A stretch of 64,000 bases of DNA from DASRDR01 sp044867785 (GCA_044867785.1 JBIOVM010000027.1:1-64000); one strand, 5' to 3'; shown: positions 40,792 through 52,804, numbered from the stretch's first letter. Notes: generated from the sequence alone by a model not told the origin. Translations and numbers: made by a program.

Positions 40792-41748
40792 TCAAGCTTG
40801 GCGATCTTGGCAATCTTGGTAGTCTTGCGAGCATTGCCGGGATGGAGCGCCCGGGTCCGACGGCGGGATCGCGAGGTCGGCCCGCGCGAGCGCGTCCGCG
40901 TACGCCCGGCGGCTCGCCTCGTCCGCGAAGAGCCGATCCGGCGCTCGGTAGCCGGCGACCTGCCAGAGCCGTTCGGGATACCGGCGGTCGACCGAGAGCC
41001 CGGCGCCGAGGCACAGGAACAGCCGGGCGCGCTCGTGCTCCAGCCGAGCGACGAGACTGTCTCGCGACCCGCCCAGGGCAGCCAGGGGAATGTCGAGCCC
41101 GACCACGCGGTACGGGAGCACGAACCGCGTGGACTTGGGAGGCCAGAGCGCCCCGTCGGCTCGCCGCCGGACGGTGGCCTTGTCCATCGCCGGCGGCCGC
41201 AGCACCACGACCTCTGCCGACTGAAGCCATGGCCCCACGGCTTCCTCTTCGACCAGGCGCGCGCGCACGGCGTGCCCGTTCGACGAGAGCAGGCGCTCCA
41301 GCGTCTGGACCAGGCCATGGGCCTCGAGCGCTCCGGCGCCCGGCCGCGTGTAGACCCGTCCCGCGTAGTGGCATCGAAGCCCGGGAGACCCGCCGCGCTC
41401 GAGGCCGAGAGCGCGCCGCGCGTGGTCGAACGCCGGCTGGGCGACGCCCTCGAGGACCCGGCACCAGGTCCCGACGCGCACGCTCGGCGCGTCGAGCTCG
41501 ACCCGCTGTACGAGGGCCCAGCGCGCGCCGAGATCGCGGGCGAGGACGACCGCGCGGTGAGTGCCGTCGAGGATGAGCCCCGAGCCGGCGTCGACGATGA
41601 GCGGCCACGACAGCACACCCGCCTCGAGGAGCAGGTCCCTCACTCCGGCCTCCGCGGGCGCCGACGTCTGCTCGTGCGGGCGGAGATCGGCGAGCGGGAG
41701 AACGGCCAAGCTCGCTCGAACGTCGTCCGCAGATTCCATGCGCTCCAT
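40792..41748 (-). CDS. SerK/SbnI-like putative free L-serine kinase (ParB/sulfiredoxin fold)
   Basis: 318 residues. The N-terminal ParB/Srx fold has LPLADLRPHEQTSA (Glu26, the position of the catalytic Glu in archaeal SerK) and LIVDAGSGLILDGTHRAVVL (Asp61, His64, Arg65, matching the DGHHR nucleotide-site motif). The later segment ALWPPKSTRFVLPYR (200-214) then LDIPLAAL matches the PPKTTRH region of SbnI. Members phosphorylate serine to O-phosphoserine using ADP or ATP. Position directly upstream of trpB2 suggests it feeds that enzyme. ATG 41748 or ATG 41736 may start it. The C-terminal 20 residues are hydrophilic and not conserved. Function is inferred from motifs and context. Confidence 0.7.
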   Translation of the reverse strand: MERMESADDVRASLAVLPLADLRPHEQTSAPAEAGVRDLLLEAGVLSWPLIVDAGSGLILDGTHRAVVLARDLGARWALVQRVELDAPSVRVGTWCRVLEGVAQPAFDHARRALGLERGGSPGLRCHYAGRVYTRPGAGALEAHGLVQTLERLLSSNGHAVRARLVEEEAVGPWLQSAEVVVLRPPAMDKATVRRRADGALWPPKSTRFVLPYRVVGLDIPLAALGGSRDSLVARLEHERARLFLCLGAGLSVDRRYPERLWQVAGYRAPDRLFADEASRRAYADALARADLAIPPSDPGAPSRQCSQDYQDCQDRQA

Positions 41749-41778
41749 GGGGTCTCGCGCGACGGGGTCGGCCGGCGG

Positions 41779-43110
41779 TCAGCGCCCGCGCAGAGCCCGG
41801 CGGGCTTCCTCGGTGACGTCGCTCTCGGGGAAGTCGCGGACCAGCTGGTTCCAGACCTGGCGGGCGTCGGCTTCCCGCTTCTGCGCGCGGTACGCGAGGC
41901 CGAGCCGCAGCAGGGCCAGCGGCGTGTCCTTGCCGGTCGGGTCGAGGTCGGCGGCCTTCCGGTACGCCTGGGCGGCGCGCTCGAAGTCCCGCGCCGCGTA
42001 GTACGCCTCGCCGATCCGGAACTGCGCGGGCGCGACGAGCGGGTCGGAGGGGAATCGCTGGACCAGCTCCTCGAAGTCGAGCACGGCCTGTCCGCGCTCG
42101 CCCTTGTCCCAGCTCTGCATGGCGCGGGTGAACAGCTCGCGGGCCGGGGACGACCCGCCGGCCGTGGCCACCGCGCTGGCGCGGGCCTTCGGCTCGCGCG
42201 ACGCCATCGCCGTCGCCGGGCGCTCCGGGGCCGCCGTCTTCGCCTCGCGCGCCGGCGTGCCCGCCTTCGCCGGCGCGCGCGCCTCGTCCGAAGGCGGACG
42301 GGCCGGAGTCGCGGTCTTCGGCTCCGGCGCCGCCCCGGCCGTCTTCGCGGCGGGCGACGCGCGCTCCGGCGCGGGCGCGGGAGGCGGAGCGCTCGCCGGC
42401 GTGACCGGACGCGACGCGGCGGGTTCCGCCTTGGCCTCGCCGCCGGCCGCGGGGGGCGCCGGGCTCCGGGGAGTCCGCGCGAGGCCCAGCATCGCCGGCG
42501 GAGTCAGGTCGGCGCCCGCCGCGCCGGTCGTCGCGGCGCCCGGCGCCGAGGAGCCCCCCGCCCCGGCGTCTTCGGCGGACCCCGGAGCCGCCGCCCTGGC
42601 GGGCCCGCCCGGCCGCGCGCTGCGTCCGGTGGGCGCCGGCGAGCTCTCGAGGACGCGCGCCAGCTGGCTCTCGATGCCGGTGACGGCGAGCTCGACCCGA
42701 CGCAGCGCCTGGCCCTGCTCGGCCGCGCGCTTGTCGAGGACGTCGATGCGCCGCGCCTGGGCGTCGAGCACCTCGACCTGGCGCTGCAGGTCGTGGCGCG
42801 CCGACGCTTCCAGCGCGTTCCGGACGGCGTCCATCTCCGCTCGCGTCTCGCTCGCCGCGCGATCCGCGTGCTCGCGGCCGCCGCGCTGGACCGTCTCCAC
42901 GAGGACCCGCAGCTCCGCGAGCTCCCCGCGGAGGCGGTCGACGTCCTGGCGGAGAAGGGCGACGGGATCGGTAGCCGCCTTGCCGTCGGCTCCGGCGCCG
43001 CCGCCGCCCAGGCCCGCGCACCCGCCGGCTCCCCCGGTGATCAGGATCGTCGCGACGGCGATGGCGGCGGCGCGTCGCGCGCTCCCGCCCCGAGCGAATG
43101 TCACGCGCAC
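41779..43110 (-). CDS. CpoB/YbgF-like envelope protein with coiled coil and TPR
   Basis: 443 residues. The N-terminal export signal (AAAIAVATILITGGAGGCAG) may carry a weak lipobox ending at GGC. A coiled coil follows (LLRQDVDRLRGELAELRVLV, VEVLDAQARRIDVLDKRAAE), then a long Ala/Pro/Lys linker (about 150-310). The C-terminal TPR domain begins ARELFTRAMQSWDKGERGQA and ends SDVTEEARRALRGR. This is the layout of YbgF/CpoB, which works with Tol-Pal in outer membrane constriction. GTG 43110 is supported by a promoter ending 7 bases upstream (43117). It lies 30 bases before the serK-like gene, so all three may be transcribed together. Confidence 0.85.
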   Translation of the reverse strand: MRVTFARGGSARRAAAIAVATILITGGAGGCAGLGGGGAGADGKAATDPVALLRQDVDRLRGELAELRVLVETVQRGGREHADRAASETRAEMDAVRNALEASARHDLQRQVEVLDAQARRIDVLDKRAAEQGQALRRVELAVTGIESQLARVLESSPAPTGRSARPGGPARAAAPGSAEDAGAGGSSAPGAATTGAAGADLTPPAMLGLARTPRSPAPPAAGGEAKAEPAASRPVTPASAPPPAPAPERASPAAKTAGAAPEPKTATPARPPSDEARAPAKAGTPAREAKTAAPERPATAMASREPKARASAVATAGGSSPARELFTRAMQSWDKGERGQAVLDFEELVQRFPSDPLVAPAQFRIGEAYYAARDFERAAQAYRKAADLDPTGKDTPLALLRLGLAYRAQKREADARQVWNQLVRDFPESDVTEEARRALRGR

Positions 43111-43116
43111 GGTCGA

Positions 43117-43146
43117 ACCGTAGCACCCGCGCCGTTTCGCGGTCAA
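43117..43146 (-). promoter_or_regulatory. Leaderless promoter of the cpoB-serK-trpB2 run
   Basis: On the minus strand TTGACC (43146-43141), an 18-base spacer and TACGGT (43122-43117) end 6 bases before the GTG at 43110. Confidence 0.6.
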
Positions 43147-43228
43147 CCAACGGGGCCACCAACGAGCCCACGGATCTGTCAGGATTCGCACAGTGGCCGC
43201 TCGGCGCGCCCCCGGCTAAGCTGACTCC

Positions 43229-44737
<1,509 letters not shown>

Positions 44738-44838
44738 CCTCCCGTGCGAGCGCAGTCGCCGGCGAGGTGACGCCGCGCCGGCCGCGGGCGGCGGTCAGCC
44801 CCGTACAGGTGACGTGGAAGGACGAAGAGGAGGGCCGG

Positions 44839-45173
44839 ATGGCAGGCTATTACGCGCCCGAGCATCTCGGGAAGTTCGGGTCGATCGCCCAAGGGAACCC
44901 CGACCTGGCGGAGAAGTTCTTCGCCTGGTACAACGCGGTCTTCGCCGAAGGCGCGCTGGGTGAGCGGGAGAAGGCGCTGATCGCGCTCGGCGTCGCCCAC
45001 GCCGTGCAGTGCCCCTACTGCATCGACGCCTACACGAAGGCGTGTCTCGAGAAGGGCGCCGACCTCGAGCAGATGACCGAGGCCGTGCACGTCGCCTCGG
45101 CCATCCGCGGCGGAGCCTCGCTGGTCCACGGCGTGCAGATGCTCGAGCACGTGCGTCACGCGGGCATGGGGTC

Positions 45174-45177
<4 letters not shown>
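44839..45177 (+). CDS. AhpD-like protein of arsenosugar clusters (carboxymuconolactone decarboxylase family)
   Basis: 112 residues. The active-site CxxC is in HAVQCPYCIDAYTKACLEKG, preceded by EREKALIALGVA and followed by MTEAVHVASAIRGGASLVHG. Nearly every position agrees with the arsenosugar biosynthesis-associated peroxidase-like family (TIGR04169). The family normally sits next to arsS, as here. ATG 44839 has GAGGAGGG 5-11 bases upstream. It may reduce or detoxify an arsenic or sulfur intermediate through its CxxC; the exact role is not established. Confidence 0.93.
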
Positions 45178-46291
<1,114 letters not shown>

Positions 46292-46295
<4 letters not shown>

Positions 46296-47815
46296 CGCGC
46301 CCGCCGCTCCCGTCGCCGGACGATCTCCACAATCGCGCGCTGATCGAGCAGGTCCGGCCCCCGGGCTGGCGAAACCCGGAGCCGGCCCGACGCTACCACC
46401 TCGTCGTGGTCGGCGCGGGAACGGCGGGCCTCGTGAGCGCGGCCGGAGCCGCTGCCCTCGGCGCCCGGGTCGCCCTGGTCGAGAGCCACCTCATGGGCGG
46501 CGACTGCCTCGTCACCGGCTGCGTCCCGTCGAAGGCCGTGATCCGCTCGTCCCGGGTCGTCCGCGAGCTCCGGGACGCGGCATCGCTCGGCGTGAAGGTC
46601 TCGGGAAGCGTGGAGATCGATTTCGGCGCCGTCATGGAGCGGATGCGGCGCGTCCGGGCCGAGATCAGTCACCACGATTCGGCCTGGCGCTTCAGCCGCG
46701 AGCTGGGCGTCGACGTGTTCCTGGGCGACGCCGCCTTCAGCGGGCCCGACCGTCTCACCGTGGATGGACGCACGCTGCGCTTCGCTCGCGCCGTCATCGC
46801 CACCGGGGCGCGGCCGGAGCACCCCGCCATCCCCGGCCTCGAGGCGACGGGATTTCTCACCAGCGAGACCATCTTCGACCTGACCGAGTCGCCCGGCCAT
46901 CTGGCGGTCGTGGGGGGCGGCCCGGTCGGCTGCGAGCTGGCCCAGGCGCTCCGGCGCCTCGGCGCGGAGGTGACGCTCGTCAGCCAGGGAACGCAGCTCC
47001 TGCCTCGCGACGACCCGGAGGCCGCCGAGGTCCTGCGTCAGGCGCTCCTCCGGGACGGAGTCCGCCTGATCCTCGGCGCCGCAGTCGCCGGCGTCGAACG
47101 GGAGGGCGGGCGCAAGCGCCTGCGCCTCGACGCCGGAAGCATCACCACCGTCACGGCCGACGAGATCCTGGTGGCGACCGGACGCGCGCCCAACGTCGCC
47201 GGTCTGGGCCTGGACGCGGCCGGCGTGCGCGCGACGCGTGACGGCGTGGTCGTGGACGACCACCTCCGGACGACGAACCCTCGGATCTACGCCGCCGGTG
47301 ACGTGTGCCTCGGATGGAAGTTCACCCACGCCGCCGCGGCCGCCGCGCGCATCGTCGTTCGGAACGCGCTCTTCGGGCCGGTCGCGCGGCGCCGGCTGAG
47401 TCGCCTCGTGATGCCGTGGTGCACCTACACGGACCCCGAGGTCGCCCGGATCGGCTGGAGCGAGCGGGAGGCGCGCGAGCGCGGAGTCGCCGTCGACACG
47501 CTCGTCCATCCCATGGGCGACGTGGACCGCGCGATCACCGACGGCGAGACGGAGGGCTTCGTCAAGGTGCACGTGCGCAAGGGCCGCGACCGGATCGTCG
47601 GCGCCACGATCGTCGCGCGATCGGCCGGCGACCTGATCGGCGAGCTGAGCCTGGCCATGACCTCCGGGATCGGGCTGGGTCGCCTCTCGAGCGTGATCCA
47701 CCCTTATCCGACGCGCGCCGAGGCACTGCGCCACGTCGCCGACCGGTACCAGCGGACGCGGCTGACCCCCGTCACTCGCGCGGCGCTGGGGGCCTGGCTC
47801 CGGTGGATGCGGTGA
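46292..47815 (+). CDS. Pyridine nucleotide-disulfide oxidoreductase (mercuric reductase-like)
   Basis: 507 residues. FAD motif VVVGAGTAGLVSAAGAAALG, redox disulfide GGDCLVTGCVPSKAV, NAD(P) motif VVGGGPVGCELAQALRRLGA, second FAD site NPRIYAAGDVCLG, and C-terminal dimer motif IHPYPTRAEALRHVAD with the catalytic His. No N-terminal HMA domain and no C-terminal vicinal Cys pair for Hg(II), so mercury reduction is unlikely. Such genes regularly pair with TVP38 membrane proteins, as here. GTG 46292 overlaps the arsS stop as GTGA. Electron acceptor unknown. Confidence 0.92.
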
Positions 47816-48564
47816 GCGGCGCGCGAGTCCACGATCCGCCTCGCCCGCCGGCGCGCGCCGGCGCCTGGGGCGGGCGCGTCGGCCTCGCCCTGCTCCTGCT
47901 CGCGACCGGCGTCCTCGCCTGGAGCCTGGGCCTCCACGACTGGGCGCGGCCCGAGCGACTCGCCCGGGCTCGAGCCGGGATCGCGGCCTACGGCCCCTGG
48001 GCTCCCGTTCTGTATGTGGGCGGCTACGTGATCGCGGAGCTCCTCTTCGTTCCGGCGCTCCCGCTCACGGTGCTCGGCGGCGTGGTGTTCGGACCGGTGT
48101 GGGGCGTCGTCTACGTGTGGACGGCGGCGACGCTGGCGGCCGCGCTCGCTTTCCTGGTCGCTCGCTACCTGGCCCGCGACCTCGTCCGGAGCCGGATGGA
48201 CGGGAATCCCCGGCTCGCCGGAATCGACGCCGCGGTGGAGCGCCACGGCTGGCGAATCCTGTTGATCACGCGCCTCGTGCCGCTCTTCCCGTTCAATCTC
48301 CAGAACTTCGCCTACGGTCTGACGCGGATCCCCTTCTGGACCTACGTCGGCATGACGGGGCTCTGCATCCTGCCGGGAACCATCGCGTTCACCGTTGCCG
48401 GCGGCGCCCTGTCGAGCGGCGGGAGCCCGGCGCGGATCGGCTGGACGCTGGCCGCGGCGGCGGTCCTGATCGTCGTCGTCTCCCTCGCGCCGCGATGGCT
48501 CCTGCGCCGCAGCCCAGCCGCGCAGGACCTCCTTCCACCGGACCGGCCGGAAAGCCGGGCATGA
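47812..48564 (+). CDS. TVP38/TMEM64 family (VTT domain) membrane protein
   Basis: 250 residues with about five to six hydrophobic segments. The VTT core has VPALPLTVLGGVVFGPVWGVVYVW (shown here in part as PALPLTVLGGVVFGP), FLVARYLARDLVR, and RLVPLFPFNLQNFAYGLTRI followed by WTYVGMTGLCILPGTIAF. The re-entrant loop phrase FPFNLQNFAYG is a strong family mark. DedA/VTT proteins act in membrane lipid or ion handling. GTG overlaps the preceding stop (GTGA); the stop is overlapped by the next ATG (ATGA). Confidence 0.93.
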   Translation: MSGARVHDPPRPPARAGAWGGRVGLALLLLATGVLAWSLGLHDWARPERLARARAGIAAYGPWAPVLYVGGYVIAELLFVPALPLTVLGGVVFGPVWGVVYVWTAATLAAALAFLVARYLARDLVRSRMDGNPRLAGIDAAVERHGWRILLITRLVPLFPFNLQNFAYGLTRIPFWTYVGMTGLCILPGTIAFTVAGGALSSGGSPARIGWTLAAAAVLIVVVSLAPRWLLRRSPAAQDLLPPDRPESRA

Positions 48565-49295
48565 GCCTCACGGTCGTCGTCCCCGTGCTCGACGACGCCG
48601 GACATCTCGCCACGCTCCTCTCGAACCTCGACGTCACGTGCCCCGGGGCCGAAGTGATCGTCGTGGACGGCGGAAGCCGGGACGGAAGCCCCGGCGTCGC
48701 CTCGCGACACCCGGGCGTGCGCCTCGTCTCCAGCGGGCGAGGTCGGGGACTCCAGATGAACGCCGGCGCGGCTCGTGCCCGGGGCGATGTCCTCCTGTTC
48801 GTCCATGCGGACACGATCCTGCCGCCGGGCACCTTCGAGGCCGTCCGCCGGGCGCTCGCGGACCCGCGATCGGCGTACGGTCGCTTCGACGTCCGGTTCG
48901 ACAGCGCCCGGCCGGTGCTCCGCGTGATCGCCGCCCTCATGAACCTCCGCTCGCGCCTCACCGGGATCTGCACCGGGGACCAGGCCATCTTCGCTCGGCG
49001 CGCGTCCTTCGAGGCGCTCGGCGGTTACCGGGAGATCGCGCTCATGGAGGACGTCGACCTCACGCGGCGGCTCAAGCGCCTGGGCCGCCTGGCGGCGCTC
49101 CGGCTCCGGGTCACGACGTCCGCCCGGAAATGGGAGCGCGAGGGCGTGGCGCGGACCGTGGTCCTCATGTGGACCCTTCGCGCGCTCTTCGCCTGCGGCG
49201 TTGGGCCGGACCGTCTGCACCGCTGGTACTACGGAACCGAGGCGCCGCCGGCCCCGCGGGGGGAGGTCGACGGGATCAGCTCCGGTGGTGCCTGA
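48561..49295 (+). CDS. Glycosyltransferase, TIGR04283 type (rSAM/selenodomain-associated transferase 2)
   Basis: 244 residues, GT-A fold. N-terminal LTVVVPVLDDAGHLATLLSN, VIVVDGGSRDGSPGVA, DVLLFVHADTILPPGTFEAV (DxD-like HAD), GDQAIFARRASFEALGGYRE and LMEDVDLTRRLKRLGRLAAL follow the TIGR04283 pattern. The family is found in arsenosugar clusters where it is thought to take part in making the sugar. Last gene of the overlapping set; its 3' end overlaps the convergent small gene by 20 bases. Confidence 0.93.
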   Translation: MSLTVVVPVLDDAGHLATLLSNLDVTCPGAEVIVVDGGSRDGSPGVASRHPGVRLVSSGRGRGLQMNAGAARARGDVLLFVHADTILPPGTFEAVRRALADPRSAYGRFDVRFDSARPVLRVIAALMNLRSRLTGICTGDQAIFARRASFEALGGYREIALMEDVDLTRRLKRLGRLAALRLRVTTSARKWEREGVARTVVLMWTLRALFACGVGPDRLHRWYYGTEAPPAPRGEVDGISSGGA

Positions 49296-49509
49296 CGGCG
49301 CGCTGACGGGCTTCACGCCAGCGTCGCCATCGGCTCACTCCCTCGACCCGGCTGGTCAGGAGCATCGCCGGAACCGAGAGGAGGAGGGCGATCAGGAGGG
49401 CCATCCCCAGCCAGCGATTCGTCCCGGGCCCGAACCACCGAACGGCGGCCTGTTGCAGGATGAGTCCCACCAGCACCGCGCCCGACCAGAACAGCGCTCG
49501 ACGTCCCAT
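49276..49509 (-). CDS. Small membrane protein, unknown
   Basis: 77 residues with two hydrophobic segments, RALFWSGAVLVGLILQQAAV and LGMALLIALLLSVPAMLLTS, and a basic Arg-rich tail. Not recognised. GGGAGG lies 11-16 bases before ATG 49509. Its end overlaps the 3' end of the glycosyltransferase gene by 20 bases on the opposite strand. The hydrophobic pattern and start site support it as real, but it has no recognised relatives to confirm this. Confidence 0.55.
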   Translation of the reverse strand: MGRRALFWSGAVLVGLILQQAAVRWFGPGTNRWLGMALLIALLLSVPAMLLTSRVEGVSRWRRWREARQRAVRHHRS

Positions 49510-49653
49510 GGCCAGCCGTCCTCCCTTCGCCCGGGAGCCCTCTCAGGCGGCAGGTTCAACCGTAGGCTGGCTTCAGCCCATCGCGCAAGAGGAGGGCTGG
49601 ACCGCCACCTCGGCCCCGGGGAGCATCCCCGCGGAGCCAACCGGGTCGCGGGC

Positions 49654-50772
49654 TCACCCGCTCGCCCGGTAGCGGCGGACGAAGCGCCGGTCGATCCGAT
49701 CCTTGAGCCACCAGGCCCAGCGGGAGTGGCTGACCACGCCGTGCCAACGGAGCAGCGCCTTCCCGTCCGCGGTGTTGAGGAGCGACAGGAACGTGCGCTG
49801 CGGGACGTACGAGACCGGCCGCCCCGCCCCGAGCGCGGCACGCAGGTTCCGCTCCAGCACCGGGCCCTGCCGGACCGCGTACACGCCGGCCTTCGGCGTG
49901 TCCGGATGCTCGGCCAGCGTGACGCAGTCCCCCGCGCCCCAGACGGGCGCGCCGTCCACCGACCTCAGTGTGGAATCGACCAGCAGGAAGCCGCGGGCGT
50001 CGAGAGGCAGGCTCGCCCCAGCCAGGACCGCGGCCCCCGTCGCGCCGGTGAGCCAGATCACGAGGTCCGCCGGGACGCGCGCGCCGCTCGCGAGATGCAC
50101 GCCGTCCTCCGCCACCCGGCCCACGGTGGCGCCGGTGGTGACGGTCACCCCGCGCCGAGCGAGGATGCGCGCAGCGCGCCGGCGCACCGGCGCCGCGTAG
50201 CCGGGGAGCACATCCGGCGCCGCCTCGACGAGCGTGAGGGCGGGGCGCCCGCCGGCGACGCGGACGCGCCGGTGGACGGCGAGCGCGACCTCGACGCCAC
50301 CCGCCCCGGCCCCCACGACGACGACGTCCACCCGACCCCACCCGGCCGCGCTCACGAGCGAGTCGACGCGATCACGCAGCTCCACGGCGCGCCTCATGGG
50401 ACGGATCGTCAGCGCATGCTCGCGAGCACCGGGGGCTTCGAGCCCGGCGGGCTCCGAGCCGACGTCCAGCGACAGGACGTCGAAGGGAAGCCGCAGCTCG
50501 TTCGCGCTCACCGCGCGCCCCGCGACGTCGATCCACCCGGCCGCGGCCTCGACCAGCCGGGCGCCGGCCCGGCGGGCGAGCCACGCGAGATCGAGCGTCA
50601 GGTCGGACTCCGCGTAGACCCCCTGGAGATAGCCCGGCACCATGCCGGAGTAGTGGTGACGGAGCGTGGGCGAGACGAAGGTGATCTCCACCCCAGCCGG
50701 CGGGCGCGCCGCGAGAGCCGCCAGCAGGTGAACGTGGGCGTGACCGCCGCCGACCAGGACGAGGCGCTTCAC
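49654..50772 (-). CDS. FAD-dependent pyridine nucleotide oxidoreductase, SelD-associated type (TIGR03169-like)
   Basis: 372 residues, related to NDH-2. N-terminal FAD motif LVLVGGGHAHVHLLAALAAR, the group phrase RHHYSGMVPGYLQGVYAESD, DVLSLDVGSEPAGLE, the second dinucleotide motif VVVVGAGAGGVEVALAV, and VWGAGDCVTLAEHPDTPKAG. The GGGHAHVHLL and YSGMVPG pattern is that of TIGR03169, which is often fused to or beside selenophosphate synthetase (SelD). No selD is seen here. It could serve selenium, sulfur or respiratory redox; inferred only. Confidence 0.85.
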   Translation of the reverse strand: MKRLVLVGGGHAHVHLLAALAARPPAGVEITFVSPTLRHHYSGMVPGYLQGVYAESDLTLDLAWLARRAGARLVEAAAGWIDVAGRAVSANELRLPFDVLSLDVGSEPAGLEAPGAREHALTIRPMRRAVELRDRVDSLVSAAGWGRVDVVVVGAGAGGVEVALAVHRRVRVAGGRPALTLVEAAPDVLPGYAAPVRRRAARILARRGVTVTTGATVGRVAEDGVHLASGARVPADLVIWLTGATGAAVLAGASLPLDARGFLLVDSTLRSVDGAPVWGAGDCVTLAEHPDTPKAGVYAVRQGPVLERNLRAALGAGRPVSYVPQRTFLSLLNTADGKALLRWHGVVSHSRWAWWLKDRIDRRFVRRYRASG

Positions 50773-50818
50773 GTCGGAGAGGACGTCCCGCGGCTCGACA
50801 GCCTCGCGGGCTCGATCG

Positions 50819-52804
50819 TCAGGAGGCGCCCGGGGGCAGGTGCTCGGCGAACCACTCCAGGAGGATGCGGAACCGCGCGAGCCGGTGGCGCGGCCGCCCG
50901 GAGCGGGAGAGCTCGTGGTCCTCGTCGGGGAACCGCACGAAGCGGACCGGCCGGCGAAGCTTCTTGAGGGCGACGAACAGCTGCTCCGCCTGCTCCATCG
51001 GGCAGCGGAGGTCGTCCTCGGAGTGCATGATCAGGAGCGGCGTGCGGATCTCCCGCGCGTACGAGAGGGGCGAGCGCTCGAGATACCACTTCATGTCGTC
51101 CCACGGCGGGCGGCCCTCGGCGTGCGACTCCTGGAACGCGTGGCCGATGTCGCTGGTCCCGAACATGCTCCACATGGCGTTCACGGCGCGCTCCGAGCAG
51201 GCGGCCCGGAAGCGCGGCGTGTGGCCGACGATCCAGCTCGTGAGGAACCCCCCGTAGCTTCCGCCCATGACGCCGAGCCGGTCCGGATCCAGGAAGGCGT
51301 GCCGGCGGAGGGCCTCGTCCAGTCCCGCCATCACGTCGGCGTAGTCGCCGCCGCCCCAGTCCCCGACCACGGCCCGGGCGAACGCTTCGTCGTAGCCCCG
51401 GCTGCCGCGAGGATTCAGGTACACGACGGCGTAGCCCGCGCCCGCGTAGACCTGGAACTCGTCGAAGAAGCGATGGCCGTACTGGCTCGCCGGGCCGCCG
51501 TGGATGTTGAGGAGCGCGGGGTAGCGCCGGCCGGCCTCGCGGCCGACCGGTGCCATCACCCAGCCGTCGACGGTGAAGCCCGCGCGCTCGAACCGGAAGC
51601 GCTCGGGACGCGCGAGCGCCACCTCGGCCTTCCACTCCCGGTTGAGGTCGGTCAGCTGCCGCTCCCCGGCTCCGTCGGCCCGGCAGACGAAGACCTCGGC
51701 CGGCGACACGTCGTCCGTCGCGCTGAAGGCGATGCGCGCGCCGTCCCCGGACACCGAGAAGCCCGTGACTTGGCGCGTCCCGCCGACGACGCGCTCGGGC
51801 GCCGCGCCCGGCGAGGTCGCTACGCGGTACAGCGGCACGTCGCCCGCATCCTCCACCGGAAAGAGCAGAGCGCCGCTCCGTCCCACCCATTGCGGCGCCA
51901 TCGCGCCGATCATCGGCTCGCAGTTCCGGTCGAGGGTCGTGGTCAGACAGGCCGCCTCACCGCCGGCGACGGACACCGCATGCACGCGATGGTGGCGCGA
52001 CACCTCCCGGGGATAGGCGTGTCCGAGGTAGGCGACGAGCCGGCCGTCGGGCGAGAAAGTCGGCCAGGACACCGGGCCCGCCGTCGACGTCAGCCGGCGC
52101 GGCTCCCCGCCCTCGGCCGGGACGATCCAGACGTCGGCTGCGTTGTCCTCGTCACGGTCGCGATGGCGTGCGGCGGCGAACGCCAGCCACCGCCCATCCG
52201 GGGACCACGCGGGGTACTGGTGATCGTAGGGGCCGTCGGTGAGCTGGCGTGCCGCCCCGCCTCCCGCGTCGATCACGAACACCTGGCGAGGCCGGTCGTA
52301 GGTGAAGCCGGTCCCGTTCGACTTGTACTTGAGGACGTCGATGATCCGGGGGGGCTTCGACCGCGCGCGCTCCTCCTCGTCCTTCGGCTCCTCCCAGCCA
52401 CCGACCCGCGCAACGAAGGCGAGCCGCGAGCCGTCCGGCGACCAGGCGGGACTCGACACGCCATGCCGCTGGTCCGTCAGCCGAAGGGGCTCGCCCCCGT
52501 CCGCCGGAATCGCGTGAAGCTGGCCCTTGGCCTTGCGCTCCCGCTCCGACACGAAGGCGAGCCACCGCCCGTCCGGAGACCAGCGGGGGGCCGTGTCCCG
52601 ACCCGGCCCGCGCGTGAACGGGCGCACCTCGCCGCCGTCCGCCCCGACCATCCAGATCGTGGAAAGGTACTCGTCCCTCGCCTCGGACAGCGTGGTGACG
52701 ACGAACGCGACGCGGCGCCCATCGGGGGAGATCTGGGGATCGCTCACGAACCGGATCCGGAACAGATCCTCGGGCGTCATCGGGCGGCGTGCTGGCTCGG
52801 TCAT
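50819..52804 (-). CDS. S9 family peptidase (acylaminoacyl-peptidase type)
   Basis: 661 residues. The N-terminal two-thirds is a beta-propeller with repeated SPDGRRVAF-like units (ISPDGRRVAFVV, WSPDGRWLAFVS, WSPDGSRLAFVA, WSPDGRWLAFAA). The C-terminal alpha/beta hydrolase has LNIHGGPASQYGH, the nucleophile in GVMGGSYGGFLTSWIVG, an Asp in MHSEDDLRCP and the His in PDEDHELSRSG. It cleaves short or N-blocked peptides in the cytoplasm; no signal peptide is seen. Stands alone between the flavoprotein and TPR genes. Confidence 0.95.
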   Translation of the reverse strand: MTEPARRPMTPEDLFRIRFVSDPQISPDGRRVAFVVTTLSEARDEYLSTIWMVGADGGEVRPFTRGPGRDTAPRWSPDGRWLAFVSERERKAKGQLHAIPADGGEPLRLTDQRHGVSSPAWSPDGSRLAFVARVGGWEEPKDEEERARSKPPRIIDVLKYKSNGTGFTYDRPRQVFVIDAGGGAARQLTDGPYDHQYPAWSPDGRWLAFAAARHRDRDEDNAADVWIVPAEGGEPRRLTSTAGPVSWPTFSPDGRLVAYLGHAYPREVSRHHRVHAVSVAGGEAACLTTTLDRNCEPMIGAMAPQWVGRSGALLFPVEDAGDVPLYRVATSPGAAPERVVGGTRQVTGFSVSGDGARIAFSATDDVSPAEVFVCRADGAGERQLTDLNREWKAEVALARPERFRFERAGFTVDGWVMAPVGREAGRRYPALLNIHGGPASQYGHRFFDEFQVYAGAGYAVVYLNPRGSRGYDEAFARAVVGDWGGGDYADVMAGLDEALRRHAFLDPDRLGVMGGSYGGFLTSWIVGHTPRFRAACSERAVNAMWSMFGTSDIGHAFQESHAEGRPPWDDMKWYLERSPLSYAREIRTPLLIMHSEDDLRCPMEQAEQLFVALKKLRRPVRFVRFPDEDHELSRSGRPRHRLARFRILLEWFAEHLPPGAS

